Source: Porticoccaceae bacterium
GTDB lineage: Bacteria > Pseudomonadota > Gammaproteobacteria > Pseudomonadales > Porticoccaceae
Reading direction: 5' to 3'
Assembly (NCBI GenBank): GCA_018663035.1
Contig: JABJEX010000051.1
Span: 1-42,304 of the forward strand
DNA length: 42,304 nucleotides
Shown here: positions 1 to 10,093 of the stretch, in pieces
Layout: each line of letters starts with the position of its first letter
Numbering within the stretch: position 1 is the first letter of the stretch
Made by a program: the position numbers and the translations under genes
Notes under the pieces: generated by a model
Seen by the model: only the letters and a program-made list of their open reading frames with translations
What the model was told of the DNA's origin: nothing
The model's database searches: none

Positions 1-1
1 A

Positions 2-1096
2 AACCTGATTCCCAATCTGCAACAGGCTCAGGGCGACAGCGCTCAACTAGCTCTCAATGAGGGGCTAGTAGATATGATTGCCGGTCGCACACAGACGCTA
101 GACTATCTCAATGAGGTAATTCCCGGCTCAGATGGTAAGTTCGACTACATCAACCTGCGGGGCTACCTGAATAATATCCGCCTTGCCAAACTGCAAGGCG
201 GTGTGGCTAAAAAGCATAAGGTGGCAGTGGTTGTCGCCAAAGGGTCAATTCTGGACGGTGAACAGCCAGAGGGAAACGTGGGCGGTGATACTCTGGCCTC
301 TATGCTTGCCAATGTGCGGGACGATGAGAATGTTAAGGCGCTGGTTTTGCGTGTAGATAGCCCTGGAGGCAGTGCCTTTGCATCAGAAATTATCCGCGAT
401 GCACTGTCAGCGATTCGTGATCAGGCTATACCAGTGGTGATTTCAATGGGCAGCGTAGCGGCCTCTGGCGGCTACTGGATCTCAACAGACGCCGATCACG
501 TAATGGCTCTGCCTACAACGATCACCGGCTCGATCGGTGTTTACGGCATAGTTCCCACCGTTGAGGAATCCATGGCTGCATTGGGCATCTATTCAGATGG
601 CGTTGGCACCTCTGGCATATCAGGGTTGATGCAACTTGACCGCGCCATGTCGCCTCAGGCGGAAGCTTTTTTCCAATCTGGCGTAGATGGCACCTATAAC
701 CGTTTTTTAAAGCTGGTCGCCAATGCTCGCGATATGACAACGGATCAGGTTCATGAGCTAGCTCAGGGTCGCGTATGGACTGGACAGCAGGCTTTGCAGC
801 TGGGCCTGATTGACGAACTAGGGGATCTAAAGCAAGCCATCGAGGCAGCTGCGAACCTTGCAGGGCTTGATGAATACGCTGTGGATTATCGCCGCAAACC
901 GCTCAATGTTTACGAGCAGTTCCTGTCTGAAATGAACAGCAACGTCAGCGCCTCATTGGCTGGGTTAGGAATTGACAGGCAATCGAGCAGCTGGCTGCGT
1001 CGCCAAGCAAAGGCAATTCTGGAACCCTTTAGAATGCTAGATACTTTAAATGACCCTAGAGGCATTTATCTGCACTGCGAGCAGTGCCCTCGCTAA
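2..1096 (+). CDS. sppA: Signal peptide peptidase SppA, 67K type (5' end outside window)
   Basis: This is the C-terminal part (364 residues) of a membrane-bound serine protease that degrades cleaved signal peptides in the inner membrane. The reading frame is open from base 2, so the true start lies upstream. The visible part carries the S49 peptidase domain: a DSPGGSAFASE stretch near nt 356-388, then SMGSVAASGGYW near nt 446-478, whose serine after AA matches the catalytic serine of SppA. In the long 67K form the partner lysine sits in the N-terminal repeat, which is not visible here. The C-terminus looks complete. It converges on hda with a 19 bp gap and no terminator that I can see. Confidence 0.93.
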   Translation, partial: NLIPNLQQAQGDSAQLALNEGLVDMIAGRTQTLDYLNEVIPGSDGKFDYINLRGYLNNIRLAKLQGGVAKKHKVAVVVAKGSILDGEQPEGNVGGDTLASMLANVRDDENVKALVLRVDSPGGSAFASEIIRDALSAIRDQAIPVVISMGSVAASGGYWISTDADHVMALPTTITGSIGVYGIVPTVEESMAALGIYSDGVGTSGISGLMQLDRAMSPQAEAFFQSGVDGTYNRFLKLVANARDMTTDQVHELAQGRVWTGQQALQLGLIDELGDLKQAIEAAANLAGLDEYAVDYRRKPLNVYEQFLSEMNSNVSASLAGLGIDRQSSSWLRRQAKAILEPFRMLDTLNDPRGIYLHCEQCPR

Positions 1097-1115
1097 GGGA
1101 CTCTGCCGCCGACCT

Positions 1116-1817
1116 CTAAAGATCTAACACTGTCTTGATAAAAGGCAGGGTTAAGCGTCTCTGCTCTTGCAGAGACGCGCCGTCCAGTTGTTCGAGTGCC
1201 GCCATCAACTGGCGGCTGCTGCGCGGCAAGCGATTTAATAAAAATACTGCCGCTTCATCAGAGAGATATAGTCCGCGCCGATTGGCTCTGTGCTGCAACA
1301 GTCTGCGTTGGTCTGCGTCCTGATAATGAAGCATCTGTAGTGACACTCCAGACTTAAGGCGAGATAGCAGGTCTGGCAGCTCTACGCCCAAATCATCAGG
1401 CGCTGCATGCGCTGCAACCACCAGTCGCGTATTGGCCTCGCGACAGCGATTAAAAAAGTTAAACAGAGGCTCCTGCCATGTGGCTTTATCAGCCACCAAT
1501 TGGAGGTCATCAAGACAGACCAGATTGGCAGATTCCAAGCCCTCCAGCACCTGCTCCGGCGGATAGTCCTGCAGCTCGCCAAGGGGCAAATACAGAGCGC
1601 CGGCATTTCTTCCCAGTGCAGTCTGCTGACAGGCAGCTTGCAATAGATGAGACAGCCCAGACCCTTCAGACCCCATAAGATAAGTATAAGCCTGACCCTC
1701 GTCCTGAAGCACAAAAGTTGCCAGATGCTGAGGCGTGCCTCTGGGGGCATAAAAGTTATCAAAGGTCGCCTGATCGTCTAGCGCAACAGCCAGACTTAAC
1801 TGTCGAGGTCTGCTCAC
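1116..1817 (-). CDS. hda: DnaA regulatory inactivator Hda
   Basis: AAA+ protein homologous to DnaA. With the DNA-loaded sliding clamp it stimulates ATP hydrolysis by DnaA and so resets initiation of replication. I chose the GTG at 1817 (233 aa): it overlaps the TGA of the upstream DUF2066 gene as GTGA, has GGA 7 nt upstream, and places the clamp-binding motif QLSL at residues 6-9 as in E. coli Hda. An in-frame TTG at 1829 is the alternative. The nucleotide loop reads GSEGSGLSH (49-57), with leucine where Walker A has lysine; E. coli Hda also departs from the consensus there. Walker B is CLDD. It is translationally coupled to DUF2066. Confidence 0.93.
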   Translation of the reverse strand: MSRPRQLSLAVALDDQATFDNFYAPRGTPQHLATFVLQDEGQAYTYLMGSEGSGLSHLLQAACQQTALGRNAGALYLPLGELQDYPPEQVLEGLESANLVCLDDLQLVADKATWQEPLFNFFNRCREANTRLVVAAHAAPDDLGVELPDLLSRLKSGVSLQMLHYQDADQRRLLQHRANRRGLYLSDEAAVFLLNRLPRSSRQLMAALEQLDGASLQEQRRLTLPFIKTVLDL

Positions 1818-2890
1818 TTGTTTATCCAATTAAATTCTAATCGTCCGGTTAATAGGGCATCCACAGCTGTTTGACTCGCGAACTTTCCGCTGCGCACCAG
1901 AGCAGAGTGCAGTAACTCAGCACCACCCTCAACACCCACAGCTAGGGTTAGCTGGTCGCCCTCGACCGCGTAAAGATCCAGAGAATCTACAACCTGTAAT
2001 TTTTTTAGCTGTGCTAGCACCAACTGGTATTGGCTAAAGGAGCCTACATTATTGATCCTGACCAACAGCTCGTTAGTGTTTATCTGCGGGACATAGGTGA
2101 ATGTTGTCGCGAGATTATCAATTAGGTCATCCACTGCGGCGGCCATAAACTCTTCCCCAGCGGCACTGCGAAAATCATTGAGCTGACGGCTGTCCGCACC
2201 TTTATACAACCAGGCACCGCGCACTTCTCCTGTCGAGGTGGTATAAAAGCGCAATGCTATCCAGCCATCAGCCTGATACCGCTGGGATGCCGGATCAATC
2301 AAATCAGCGCGCAGTGACCAGGCCTCATTAACAGACAGCGACAACTGGTCTTCCAAATCAAAACTAGGCAACATATAAGGCATACCGCGAGCCTTCATTG
2401 CCTGATCGAACGAACGCAGCACTGACTGCGCTTGCAGTGAACCCTGCTGATTGCTGTGCTCACCAATAAAACCTCGCCCCTCTAGGGCATCGTCACGAAT
2501 AATCCATACTAAAAATTTTGGCCGGTTAGAGGGCAATATGGGTAGCTGGGCCTGACGAATTAACTGATCTATTGCCTGCCGCGCAAAGCTTACCTCGAGA
2601 CGAGTTTGAATATCTGCGCTGCTGTCTTCAGCGGGAAGACTGCGAAAGCCCACCGCAGCTACATAGGCATTTGGATTGGTCAAAAACGGTTGGATTCTAG
2701 GTGACTGCATAATTTTGCTGTTGCCAGTGAGTTTTATCATCACCTGGGCAAGCGCATCTACCACACCAGCTTCTCGAGACTCAGCAGTTTGATCTGCGAC
2801 TGGCACCAGCCCGCTGTAGAGCCCAGCGACCTCCTCGGCCAGTGAATGCAGGCTAAAACACGCCAAAATCACCATTAATATCCGTTTCAA
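1814..2890 (-). CDS. DUF2066 domain protein, exported
   Basis: A 358-residue protein of the DUF2066 family, found beside hda and purM in Pseudomonas-type genomes. Its function is not established. It has a signal peptide of about 18 residues ending LHSLA before EE, so it is probably periplasmic. The start is TTG, supported by GGAG 8 nt upstream. The body opens with a conserved-looking stretch AGVVDALAQVMIKLTGNS. The gene is divergent from purM across 111 bp and overlaps hda by 4 nt, so the two are likely cotranscribed and translationally coupled. A role in replication cannot be inferred from that coupling alone. Confidence 0.85.
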   Translation of the reverse strand: MKRILMVILACFSLHSLAEEVAGLYSGLVPVADQTAESREAGVVDALAQVMIKLTGNSKIMQSPRIQPFLTNPNAYVAAVGFRSLPAEDSSADIQTRLEVSFARQAIDQLIRQAQLPILPSNRPKFLVWIIRDDALEGRGFIGEHSNQQGSLQAQSVLRSFDQAMKARGMPYMLPSFDLEDQLSLSVNEAWSLRADLIDPASQRYQADGWIALRFYTTSTGEVRGAWLYKGADSRQLNDFRSAAGEEFMAAAVDDLIDNLATTFTYVPQINTNELLVRINNVGSFSQYQLVLAQLKKLQVVDSLDLYAVEGDQLTLAVGVEGGAELLHSALVRSGKFASQTAVDALLTGRLEFNWINK

Positions 2891-3001
2891 GGAGTTTTCT
2901 CCAAATTAATTTGCTTCATTGTACCAGTGCTTGATGAAAATTAGACTCACCCGCACTAAAATAGCGCCCTAAAATAAGTGCTTTAAACAGGAAGCCTCTC
3001 C

Positions 3002-4057
3002 ATGACCGAAAAGACTCCGTCCCTGAGCTATAAAGATGCAGGTGTAGATATTGACGCCGGCAACGCCTTGATCGACAAAATTAAGGGTGCGGCCAAGCGA
3101 ACACGCCGCCCTGAAGTAATGGCCGGACTCGGCGGATTTGGTGCGTTGTTTGAATTACCTACCGGCTACCGCGAACCTGTTATGGTCTCTGGCACCGATG
3201 GTGTTGGCACGAAGCTGCGACTGGCTCTGGATCATGGCAAACATGACACTGTAGGCATAGATCTAGTGGCCATGTGTGTGAATGACTTGATTGTCTGTGG
3301 TGCCGAGCCCTTATTCTTTCTCGACTATTACGCCACCGGGAAACTGGATATAGATACTGCCGCTGCTGTGGTCAATGGAATTGCCGACGGCTGCGAACTC
3401 TCTGGCTGCTCATTGATCGGTGGTGAAACTGCTGAAATGCCTGGCATGTATGAGGGTGACGACTATGACTTAGCAGGGTTTTGCGTAGGTATGGCGGAGA
3501 AGTCTGAGCTTATTGATGGCAGTAAGGTTGCTGTAGGCGATACGCTTATAGGCCTGACCTCCAGTGGCCCCCATTCCAATGGCTACTCGCTAATTCGCAA
3601 AGTACTGGAAGTGACCGATACAGACCCCGCGACTACTATGCTGGATGGCAAACCTTTGATTGACCTGTTGATGGCGCCTACCAAAATCTATGTAAAGTCT
3701 CTCCTGGGTCTTATTGCTCAATCTCCGGTGCACGCACTGGCCCATATTACCGGTGGCGGACTGCTAGAAAATATCCCAAGAGTGCTGCCGGCTAATGCCA
3801 CTGCAGTGATTGATACCAAAGCTTGGACCCGACCTGCTGTTTTCAACTGGCTGCAACAGGGCGGCAATATTGAAGAGCGTGAAATGCACCGCACACTTAA
3901 CTGCGGTGTTGGCATGGTTATCTGTGTGCCAGCAGATACCGCGCAGTCAGCATTGGACTTTCTGAATAGCCATGGCGAGGAAGCATTCATTCTCGGCACC
4001 ATCGAAGAGAGCAAAGCTGGCGAAGAACAGGTTCAGCTACTTGGACTGGCTAAATGA
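3002..4057 (+). CDS. purM: Phosphoribosylformylglycinamidine cyclo-ligase (AIR synthetase)
   Basis: Catalyses the ATP-dependent closure of FGAM to aminoimidazole ribotide, the fifth step of purine synthesis, in the cytosol. The protein is 351 aa, close to the usual 345. Typical stretches are [13 protein letters not shown] at the N-terminus, the glycine-rich [13 protein letters not shown] loop, DLVAMCVND, and [11 protein letters not shown]. An AGGA about 9 nt upstream of the ATG serves as ribosome site. The last four bases are shared with purN (ATGA), the common gammaproteobacterial purMN arrangement. I saw no PurR-like operator in the 111 bp upstream. Confidence 0.97.
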   Translation: MTEKTPSLSYKDAGVDIDAGNALIDKIKGAAKRTRRPEVMAGLGGFGALFELPTGYREPVMVSGTDGVGTKLRLALDHGKHDTVGIDLVAMCVNDLIVCGAEPLFFLDYYATGKLDIDTAAAVVNGIADGCELSGCSLIGGETAEMPGMYEGDDYDLAGFCVGMAEKSELIDGSKVAVGDTLIGLTSSGPHSNGYSLIRKVLEVTDTDPATTMLDGKPLIDLLMAPTKIYVKSLLGLIAQSPVHALAHITGGGLLENIPRVLPANATAVIDTKAWTRPAVFNWLQQGGNIEEREMHRTLNCGVGMVICVPADTAQSALDFLNSHGEEAFILGTIEESKAGEEQVQLLGLAK

Positions 4058-4734
4058 TTGATAGCTCGATGTCAGACAACAAACCGCGTCTTGTGGTGTT
4101 GATTTCAGGCAGCGGCTCGAATTTACAATCATTTATCGATGCCTGTGCAGAGGGTACCCTCAATGCTCAGGTGGCTGCAGTTATAAGTAATCGAGCTTAC
4201 GTTAAGGGCTTAGATCGTGCGGCGGCGGCCAATATTCCCAATATCGCGATAGATCACAGAGCCTTCGACAGCAGAGAGGAGTTTGATCAAAATCTCGGCG
4301 AATTAATCGATAGTTTTGCGCCCGATTTAGTTGTTCTGGCTGGCTTTATGCGTATCTTGACTCCAGATTTTGTCAATCGCTTTCTCGGCAAGCTGATCAA
4401 TATCCATCCCTCACTATTGCCCGCCTACCCTGGCCTGCACACCCATCAGCGTGCCATTGATGCTGGCGACTCAGAGGCTGGCGCAACTGTACACTTTGTC
4501 ACCCCTGAATTAGATGGGGGGCCTTCAGTGCTGCAGGCACGAGTGCCTCTGCTAGCAAACGACACAGCGGACAGTCTGGCACAACGAGTGCTAAGCTTCG
4601 AACACAGTATCTATCCCAAAGTTGCTCAGTGGTTTTGTGAAGGCCGTCTAGCCATGGTTAATGGCCAGGCCTATCTTGACGGAAAGGCTCTACCTGAACA
4701 GGGCATAATTTTTTCTGAGAATTCAGAACAATAA
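4054..4734 (+). CDS. purN: Phosphoribosylglycinamide formyltransferase
   Basis: Transfers a formyl group from 10-formyltetrahydrofolate to GAR in purine synthesis. The 226-residue protein has the [10 protein letters not shown] phosphate loop, the INIHPSLLP signature with catalytic N116 and H118, and D154 in LDGGP. The start at 4054 overlaps the purM stop (ATGA) and has GGA about 9 nt upstream. An in-frame ATG at 4069 would give a protein closer in length to E. coli PurN but has no ribosome site. It is translationally coupled to purM. Confidence 0.96.
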   Translation: MIDSSMSDNKPRLVVLISGSGSNLQSFIDACAEGTLNAQVAAVISNRAYVKGLDRAAAANIPNIAIDHRAFDSREEFDQNLGELIDSFAPDLVVLAGFMRILTPDFVNRFLGKLINIHPSLLPAYPGLHTHQRAIDAGDSEAGATVHFVTPELDGGPSVLQARVPLLANDTADSLAQRVLSFEHSIYPKVAQWFCEGRLAMVNGQAYLDGKALPEQGIIFSENSEQ

Positions 4735-4812
4735 TTGCATTTACCAGTCTAAAACCACTAATCTAGTTCACCAGCGACCTCTGCCGCCATAAAGGGAACT
4801 CTAAATATCTCT

Positions 4813-5571
4813 ATGACAGCGCATCATTTCAGGGCTACCCGCCGCTCCTCAAGCCTGCGTTTTGCACTGGGCTTTAGCGGCTTACTCCTTGCTTTTACCG
4901 CCTGGTCCTCAGATATTAAGAGTTATAGCGCCAGCTATTCTGCAAGCTTTAACGGTCTAGAAATCGAAGCAAAGCATCGCTTAGAACAGTTGGACTCTGG
5001 GCAGTATCGAGAAACGCTTAAAGCAAAAAATTTCCTCGGAAAAATTGACGAGCAGGCGCTATTTGAGGTTGCCGAAAACCAAACCATTGTTCCCTTAGAA
5101 TACAACTATCAACGGTCATTGGTGGGTGTAAAGCGCGCTGAGCGACAGGTTTTTAACTGGGCCAGTAAGCAGCTGGAATACAGCAAAAAAGACCTCACTG
5201 AAATCGTTGAGCTGCCACCCGGTGCTCTTGATATTATTACCCATAAGGTGCAGTTGCGCAGGGACTTACAGACTGGCAAGAAGATTCTTTCCTACCCTGT
5301 TATTTCCCGAGGAAAGCTGAAACAATATGAATATCAAATCATTGAAGAAACAGTTTTGGACACGGCCATAGGTCCACTCAACACCATTCTGGTGCAGCGA
5401 ATCAGGGAAGACGACAGGCGACAGACTAGCATTTGGTTGGCTACTGACTGGGACTATTTAGCAGTCAAACTAGAGCAGATAGAAGATGGCGAAAGCCACC
5501 AGATGAGTATTATAAATGCTCAGGTTGATAACCAACCTGTGACTCCATTAGAGACTGTGACAGAGAAATAA
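4813..5571 (+). CDS. DUF3108 domain protein, exported
   Basis: A 252-residue protein of the DUF3108 family, often found just after purMN in Pseudomonas relatives. The N-terminus has basic residues followed by a hydrophobic run (about residues 15-32) ending FTAWSSD, consistent with a signal peptide. The remainder is rich in beta-type sequence beginning YSASYSASFNGLEIEAKHRLEQ. The family has no proven function; by its fold class it may be an outer-membrane-linked or periplasmic beta-barrel-like protein. The 78 bp after purN show no terminator, so read-through from purMN is plausible. The next gene starts 2 nt after its stop. Confidence 0.8.
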   Translation: MTAHHFRATRRSSSLRFALGFSGLLLAFTAWSSDIKSYSASYSASFNGLEIEAKHRLEQLDSGQYRETLKAKNFLGKIDEQALFEVAENQTIVPLEYNYQRSLVGVKRAERQVFNWASKQLEYSKKDLTEIVELPPGALDIITHKVQLRRDLQTGKKILSYPVISRGKLKQYEYQIIEETVLDTAIGPLNTILVQRIREDDRRQTSIWLATDWDYLAVKLEQIEDGESHQMSIINAQVDNQPVTPLETVTEK

Positions 5572-5573
5572 GC

Positions 5574-6425
5574 ATGGTAAACACACCCAACAAAACCGGC
5601 ACCAGTAAATTTATTCTTGTTCTTGGCACGGTCGCCGCCCTGGCCATTATTGGTGGCGTTCTCTATCAGGCTCAGCAGAGCTCAGAGCAGGACGATCTTG
5701 CGCTGCTGGGGGTTATCCCAGAGCAGGCTATTGTGGAAGCTGTTATCGAACCACCGCCTGTTCCCGAAGCCACGATTCCAGAGCCTGCGCCGGAACCACA
5801 GCCCGAGCCAGCCCCGCAGTCAGTAATGAAAGCGCCTGAACTGCCCAGCCTAGATAATAGTGACGACTTTGTTCGCGAACGTATTTTACTAATCAAACAT
5901 AAACGCGATCTTGAAATCTGGCTGAATACAGATGACTTAATTCGCCGCAGTGCCAGCTACCTTGATGGCCTATCTCGCGGAGTAGTACTCAGCAAGATTT
6001 TCGCGCTCAGCGCACCTGAGGGCAGCTTTGCAACCCATCGTGAAGGAACAGCTATCTGGCTCAATGCAGGTAACTACGAACGCTACAATAATACGGTGGC
6101 GGTGCTTAGCACCTTAGATATGAAGGCCATAGCCCAGATGTTTCACTTTATACGTCCCCTGCTGGAGAACGCCTTTGCTGAAATGGGTTATCGCCCACGG
6201 CAGATGGACGGCATTATTTTGCAAGCGATAGATAATATAATGCAGACGCCAGTTATCGCCGAGCCGATTCAACTGACGCGCGATTCAGTGGCTTACAAAT
6301 ATGCGGACTCAGAGTTAGAGGCGCTGCTGCCGATTCAAAAGCAACTACTGCGCACTGGCCCAGAAAACACACGCCGCCTGCAGCAGCAGGCCAAAGCGCT
6401 TCGCGACGCCTTACTAAACCCCTAG
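5574..6425 (+). CDS. DUF3014 domain protein, single membrane anchor
   Basis: A 283-residue protein that I assign to DUF3014 from the [13 protein letters not shown] motif after the linker and the C-terminal [21 protein letters not shown] stretch. One transmembrane segment lies at about residues 13-31, followed by a proline- and glutamate-rich linker (about 50-85) and a soluble domain that should face the periplasm. No function is known. It begins 2 nt after the DUF3108 gene, so the two form a pair. Its stop overlaps that of convergent dcd in the palindrome CTAG, which supplies TAG to both strands. Confidence 0.82.
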   Translation: MVNTPNKTGTSKFILVLGTVAALAIIGGVLYQAQQSSEQDDLALLGVIPEQAIVEAVIEPPPVPEATIPEPAPEPQPEPAPQSVMKAPELPSLDNSDDFVRERILLIKHKRDLEIWLNTDDLIRRSASYLDGLSRGVVLSKIFALSAPEGSFATHREGTAIWLNAGNYERYNNTVAVLSTLDMKAIAQMFHFIRPLLENAFAEMGYRPRQMDGIILQAIDNIMQTPVIAEPIQLTRDSVAYKYADSELEALLPIQKQLLRTGPENTRRLQQQAKALRDALLNP

Positions 6426-6988
6426 GTCTTGGGCAGCGTTACACCGGTTTGACCCTGATACTTGCCACCGCGGTCTGCGTAGGAGGTTGCGCAGACTTCG
6501 TCTGATTCAAAGAACAGCATCTGTGCCACCCCTTCGTTTGCATATATCTTCGCCGGAAGGTTGGTGGTGTTAGAAAATTCCAATGTTACATGGCCTTCCC
6601 ACTCAGGCTCGAGAGGAGTGACATTCACAATGATGCCACAACGTGCATAGGTCGACTTGCCGAGACAGATAGTCAGTACCGAGCGTGGAATTTTAAAGTA
6701 CTCAACAGTTCTCGCCAGAGCAAAACTGTTGGGGGGAATAATGCAGTAGTCACCCTTCATATCCACAAACGAGTCATTGTCGAAATTCTTGGGATCTACA
6801 GTTTTAGAATGAACGTTGGTAAACACCTTAAACTCGTCCGCACAGCGCACATCGTAGCCATAGCTTGACGTACCATAGGAAATAACCCGCTCATCGCCAG
6901 CGTAGCGCACCTGACCAGATTCAAAGGGCGCAATCATTTGCTCTTGCTCGGCCATACGGCGAATCCAGTGGTCTGACTTAATGCTCAT
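6422..6988 (-). CDS. dcd: dCTP deaminase
   Basis: Deaminates dCTP to dUTP, feeding dTMP synthesis. The 188-residue length fits the homotrimeric bacterial enzyme (193 aa in E. coli). Recognisable stretches are [13 protein letters not shown] near the N-terminus, [19 protein letters not shown] with the active-site region, and the nucleotide-binding [16 protein letters not shown]. The C-terminus is [17 protein letters not shown] has GGAG 9 nt upstream. It lies downstream of apbC on the same strand with a 79 bp gap, and ends on the DUF3014 stop. Confidence 0.96.
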   Translation of the reverse strand: MSIKSDHWIRRMAEQEQMIAPFESGQVRYAGDERVISYGTSSYGYDVRCADEFKVFTNVHSKTVDPKNFDNDSFVDMKGDYCIIPPNSFALARTVEYFKIPRSVLTICLGKSTYARCGIIVNVTPLEPEWEGHVTLEFSNTTNLPAKIYANEGVAQMLFFESDEVCATSYADRGGKYQGQTGVTLPKT

Positions 6989-7067
6989 CTAGGGTAACTC
7001 CAACAGAGGTTTAAATTTGATAAAGGGCGGTATGATACCTGTTTATGCGACGTGGGCAAGCAGGCCG

Positions 7068-7871
7068 TTATTGAAAGATAATCTCCGGCCCTGTGCTGCT
7101 GCCTACCATCTGTAATTCGGCAATCACCGACTCGGCAATCTGCTTATAGTGCTGTGCAACTGCGCCCTCAGCATCAGCAACCACTGAGGGTAACCCACTG
7201 TCACCGTTTTCGCGGATAGAACGATCCAATGGCAGGCTACCCAGTAGCTTTGTGCTGTATTGCTCGGCCACGTTGGCACCACCACCAGCGCCGAAAATAG
7301 CCTCAGTATGACCGCACTCAGAGCAGATATGCATAGCCATGTTTTCGACAATTCCCAGAACCGGAATGTTTACCTTTAAGAACATCTCAATGCCCTTTCT
7401 GGCATCCAGCAATGCTATATCCTGCGGTGTGGTGACAATCAACGCGCCGGACACCTGGGCTTTCTGAGCGAGCGTTAGTTGAATATCACCTGTGCCCGGC
7501 GGCATATCTACCACCAAAATATCCAGCTCACCCCACATGGTCTGACCCAGCAGCTGTTGTAATGCACCGGCTGCCATAGGTCCGCGCCAGGCCATGGGCG
7601 TCTGATCAGTAACCAGATAAGCCATCGACATGGTTTTTAGGCCCTGGGCTTCAATAGGCGCAAAGTGTTTTTCGTCTGCGGCTTTGGGTCTTGTTCCCTC
7701 AGGCACTCCCAGCATCATGGCAATACTCGGGCCATAGATATCAGCATCTAAAAGGCCGACTTTTTTTCCTGAAGCCTGCAGCGCCAGTGCCAAATTCACC
7801 GCAGTGGTGGACTTCCCCACACCGCCCTTACCGGATGCCACTGCCACAATATATTTCACCTGATCTAACAC
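7068..7871 (-). CDS. apbC: Mrp/ApbC-type iron-sulfur cluster carrier ATPase
   Basis: Cytosolic P-loop ATPase of the ParA/Mrp group that carries and transfers iron-sulfur clusters. The deviant Walker A GKGGVGKST lies at about residues 14-22, and the cluster-binding CSEC motif is within HICSECGH. The start is GTG; no in-frame ATG precedes the P loop and a stop lies 9 codons upstream. At 267 residues it lacks the N-terminal MIP18-like domain (about 90 aa) found in E. coli Mrp. It is divergent from metG, as in many gammaproteobacteria. Confidence 0.93.
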   Translation of the reverse strand: MLDQVKYIVAVASGKGGVGKSTTAVNLALALQASGKKVGLLDADIYGPSIAMMLGVPEGTRPKAADEKHFAPIEAQGLKTMSMAYLVTDQTPMAWRGPMAAGALQQLLGQTMWGELDILVVDMPPGTGDIQLTLAQKAQVSGALIVTTPQDIALLDARKGIEMFLKVNIPVLGIVENMAMHICSECGHTEAIFGAGGGANVAEQYSTKLLGSLPLDRSIRENGDSGLPSVVADAEGAVAQHYKQIAESVIAELQMVGSSTGPEIIFQ

Positions 7872-7940
7872 TAAACCACCCCAATCATTAATCTTTTAAT
7901 CTTTACGGCCTATGCACTGCCTTTAGAGCACTAATAGCCC

Positions 7941-7969
7941 GTGAAAAGTTGGCGTAAAATCGCTATAGT
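7941..7969 (+). promoter_or_regulatory. Candidate sigma-70 promoter of metG
   Basis: GTGAAA (7941-7946) and TATAGT (7964-7969) are separated by 17 nt, about 40 bp upstream of the metG ATG. The -10 is a 5 of 6 match and the -35 a 4 of 6 match. This is sequence resemblance only. Confidence 0.4.
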
Positions 7970-8008
7970 TGCGCCTTGGAATCATTGCCTCTTAAAAGAA
8001 CCTAGACC

Positions 8009-10030
8009 ATGTCATCAAAACGCCAAATACTGGTAACCAACGCCCTGCCCTATGCCAATGCTGCACTGCACCTTGGCCACATATTGGAATATACCCAAAC
8101 CGATGTCTGGGTGCGCTTCCAACGAATGCGCGGGCACGAATGTTACTATGTTTCGGCGGACGATGCCCATGGAACTGCCATCATGCTCAAGGCCGATGAA
8201 AAAGGTATTAGCGCAGAACAACATATTGCCGATATGCGCGCCATACACGAGGCTGACTTTCGAGACTTTTTAATTGGCGTGGACAACTACCACAGCACCC
8301 ATTCTGAAGAAAATCGTGAGCTATCTGAGCTGATCTACAACCGTCTCAATGACAATGGGCATATTGCCAAGCGAGATATTACTCAGGCCTTTGATCCAGA
8401 GAAAAATCTGTTTTTGGCCGACCGCTATATCAAAGGCACCTGCCCCAAATGTAAAACCGATGATCAGTATGGCGATAACTGCGAGGCCTGCGGTGCCACC
8501 TACTCGCCCACCGATCTAATCAACCCGGTATCCGCTATATCCGGAGCCACCCCCATCGAGAAAGAATCTACCCATTACTTCTTTAAGCTGCCCGAGTTCA
8601 CTGAGTTTCTGCAGGACTGGACCCGCAGCGGCGCTGTGCAGACGGAAGTCGCCAATAAGTTGGGGGAATGGTTGGACAGCGGCCTGCAGGAATGGGATAT
8701 CAGCCGCGATGCCCCTTACTTTGGTTTTGAAATTCCAAACGCACCGGGCAAATATTTTTATGTGTGGCTAGATGCGCCGATTGGCTATATGGCCGCCTTT
8801 AAAAACCTCTGTGACCGGGATGGCATAGACTTTGATCATTACTGGGCGGCAGATTCGACCACCGAGCTGTACCATTTTATCGGCAAGGATATTGTTAACT
8901 TCCACGCCCTGTTCTGGCCAGCCATGCTCAAGAGCGCCGATTACCGCACCCCCAGCAAGGTGTGCGTGCACGGATTTGTGACGGTCAATGGCAAAAAGAT
9001 GAGCAAATCCCGGGGTACCTTTATTAATGCCCGCTGCTATCTGGACCATTTAAACCCGGAATACCTACGCTATTACTATGCCTCCAAACTCAGTGGCTCA
9101 GTCGAAGATATCGATCTGAATCTGCAAGACTTTGTGCAGAAGGTCAATAGCGATTTGGTGGGCAAGGTGGTGAATATCGCCAGCCGCTGCGCCAAGTTCG
9201 TAGCCAATGGCAACAACTCTGTGCTCTCCAACAGTATTGAAAACCCTGTACTCTGGAAACAGGTCAGTGGCGCTGCCGACACAGTTGCCGAGCACTATGA
9301 AAACCGTGACTACGGCAAAGCCATTCGCGAAATTATGGCGCAGGCAGATGCGGCCAACGAATATATCGCGGCCAAAGAGCCCTGGAAGCTCAATAAAATT
9401 GAAGGCAAACAGCAGGAGGTGCAGGATATTTGCTCTCTGGGCATCAATTTATTCCGAGTGCTGTTGGGCTACTTGAAGCCGGTACTGCCCGCCATGGCTG
9501 CTGAGGGCGAAGCGTTCCTCAATGATTCGTTGAGTTGGGATAGTCTGCAACAACCATTGACTGAGCATAAAATTAACAGCTTTAAGCCACTTATGCAGCG
9601 CATCGAAAAAGATCAGGTGGACGCAATGGTAGAAGCCAGTAAACAAGAGGCCGCGCAAGCTGCGGCCCCCAAACTTGAGGGTCCTCTGGCAGATGATCCG
9701 ATTGCCGCAGAGATTAACTTTGATGATTTTATTAAAGTTGATTTGCGCGTGGCACAGATTGTTAAAGCCAGCCATGTGGATGGCGCGGAGAAACTCCTGC
9801 AACTGACACTGGATATTGGCGGTGAAATCCGCAATGTATTTTCAGGTATCAAATCATCCTACAAACCAGAAGATCTGGAGGGCCGTCTCACTGTGATGGT
9901 CGCCAATCTGGCTCCGCGCAAAATGCGTTTTGGTATGTCCGAGGGTATGGTTCTAGCTGCGGGCGACAAAAAGGGGATCTATTTACTGGAGCCGGATTCT
10001 GGTGCGCAACCAGGTCAGAGAGTGACCTAA
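8009..10030 (+). CDS. metG: Methionyl-tRNA synthetase
   Basis: Charges tRNA-Met with methionine, using ATP. The protein is 673 aa, a full-length E. coli-type enzyme. The class I HIGH motif appears as HLGH (21-24) and KMSKS is exact at 330-334. A zinc knuckle has cysteines 145, 148, 158 and 161. The C-terminal domain (about 570-673) is the EMAP-like tRNA-binding dimerisation domain, beginning [15 protein letters not shown] low-complexity [11 protein letters not shown] linker joins it to the core. It is monocistronic by appearance, divergent from apbC, and 121 bp before rsxA. Confidence 0.98.
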   Translation: MSSKRQILVTNALPYANAALHLGHILEYTQTDVWVRFQRMRGHECYYVSADDAHGTAIMLKADEKGISAEQHIADMRAIHEADFRDFLIGVDNYHSTHSEENRELSELIYNRLNDNGHIAKRDITQAFDPEKNLFLADRYIKGTCPKCKTDDQYGDNCEACGATYSPTDLINPVSAISGATPIEKESTHYFFKLPEFTEFLQDWTRSGAVQTEVANKLGEWLDSGLQEWDISRDAPYFGFEIPNAPGKYFYVWLDAPIGYMAAFKNLCDRDGIDFDHYWAADSTTELYHFIGKDIVNFHALFWPAMLKSADYRTPSKVCVHGFVTVNGKKMSKSRGTFINARCYLDHLNPEYLRYYYASKLSGSVEDIDLNLQDFVQKVNSDLVGKVVNIASRCAKFVANGNNSVLSNSIENPVLWKQVSGAADTVAEHYENRDYGKAIREIMAQADAANEYIAAKEPWKLNKIEGKQQEVQDICSLGINLFRVLLGYLKPVLPAMAAEGEAFLNDSLSWDSLQQPLTEHKINSFKPLMQRIEKDQVDAMVEASKQEAAQAAAPKLEGPLADDPIAAEINFDDFIKVDLRVAQIVKASHVDGAEKLLQLTLDIGGEIRNVFSGIKSSYKPEDLEGRLTVMVANLAPRKMRFGMSEGMVLAAGDKKGIYLLEPDSGAQPGQRVT

Positions 10031-10093
10031 TTTAGCGTGACGAGAGTATTTATTAGGTAGATCAAAAAGTACTAAAGCCCCACCCCATTTATA

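Noticed and set aside
7029-7039. 11 bp palindrome GGTATGATACC upstream of dcd
   Set aside because: Short, single occurrence seen, not placed on a convincing promoter.
9449-9802. 117-codon frame antisense to metG
   Set aside because: Opposite a confident gene, cysteine- and histidine-rich translation with no fold pattern.
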